From NCBI GenBank assembly GCA_049840435.1, contig JASGKY010000032.1:149611-213610 (forward strand): a stretch of 64,000 nt of DNA, written 5' to 3'. Position numbers and translations under genes: made by a program. Numbering within the stretch: the stretch's first letter is position 1; every line of letters begins with the position of its first letter. The notes below the pieces were generated by a model. That model searched no databases, was not told where the DNA came from, and saw only the letters and a list, made by a program, of their open reading frames with translations. Shown here piece by piece: positions 63,685 through 64,000 of the stretch. Origin of the DNA: JADLHS01 sp049840435. Lineage in GTDB: Bacteria > Verrucomicrobiota > Verrucomicrobiia > Limisphaerales > JADLHS01.

Positions 63685-64000
63685 TTAGTTGGCGGCGAAC
63701 TCACGGATGTCCCAACCACCCGCGACCCATCGTCGCAGAGATGGTGCAGCTGTGCATATATGCACCCTTCAAACTGCCGGGCTTGGCTTTCGCCACCGCG
63801 TCAATAACGGCACGGGCATTTTCTTCGATCTGCGCTGGAGTGAAATTCGCTTTGCCGACAGCCACGTGAATGTTTGCGGCTTTGTCCACCTTGAACTCAA
63901 CGCGACCCGCTTTGACTTCCTTCACCGCTTTCGCAGTGTCTTCAGTCACAGTGCCGGTCTAGGTGCTGTTCGGATTCTATCGTGTTTCCCTATTAACCTT
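63685..64000 (-). CDS. rplA: 50S ribosomal protein L1, 3' part (frameshifts; runs off the window)
   Basis: C-terminal third: GTVTEDTAKAVKEVKAGRVE, VDKAANIHVAVGKANF, AQIEENARAVIDAVAKAKPG, GAYMHSCTISATMG, then after a slip near 63715 the expected DIREFAAN and stop at 63685. The last 40 bases of the window also contain stops in frame just before GTVTED, where conserved MPNPK should be, indicating more errors at the contig edge. First gene seen of the minus-strand operon. Confidence 0.88.

Overview
The window reads as a chromosomal segment of a Gram-negative, lipid-A-making bacterium, most likely of the phylum Verrucomicrobiota (Limisphaerales/Pedosphaera-like). Reasons: fabZ (probably the tail of an lpxC-fabZ fusion) followed by lpxA; large secreted CotH/lamin-tail, LamG, RCC1 and fibronectin-III proteins; many lipoproteins; and abundant short dispersed repeats. 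The lineage is inferred from gene content and style, not from a marker-gene search.

Layout. 1-5.6 kb: lpxC/fabZ-lpxA, aroC, a class II histone-deacetylase-like hydrolase, an M14-like lipoprotein, and the molybdopterin genes moaC and mog. 5.7-8.7 kb: a lone OLD-family nuclease with foreign-looking base use, an indel-free array of 21-bp repeats, and a fibronectin-III protein. 8.8-22.7 kb: housekeeping and envelope genes (LamG protein, gcvT, a ferredoxin reductase-like flavoprotein, parA, hpf, an amidohydrolase, bioF-bioA, an SGNH hydrolase, an acetate-type Na+ symporter with its DUF485 partner). 22.9-28.1 kb: one 1751-residue secreted CotH/lamin-tail/beta-helix protein. 28.3-30.4 kb: ispD and lysC, divergent. 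30.7-37.7 kb: a two-component cluster of five proteins (PAS kinases and receivers) with no DNA-binding output domain; two of its kinases have eroded ATP-binding motifs.

37.8-46.5 kb is a genomic island bounded by an 18-bp direct repeat that lies in the intrinsic terminator of the iron-sulfur carrier gene at 46.6 kb. Joining the outer flanks restores a textbook terminator. The island has a broken tyrosine recombinase at its left end, with an antisense fragment of a serine recombinase fused into it. It then carries a run of small low-GC genes, several of them lipoproteins, separated by sequences with the architecture of integron attC sites. No integron integrase is visible. This is the most interesting part of the window.

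46.5-64 kb: erpA/iscA-like gene, a TPR envelope protein, uvrA, an ankyrin protein, and the minus-strand rplA-rplJ-rplL-rpoB-rpoC operon.

Two points affect the whole window. First, many conserved genes (rpoB, uvrA, rplJ, rplL, rplA, the TPR gene, a kinase and others) are broken by single-base indels, several in homopolymers and most densely at the right end. This looks like uncorrected long-read error, so frameshifted essential genes are annotated here as single genes. Second, short tracts with a 7-bp period recur between genes and also inside bioF and uvrA, suggesting an expanding repeat class tolerated in coding sequence.
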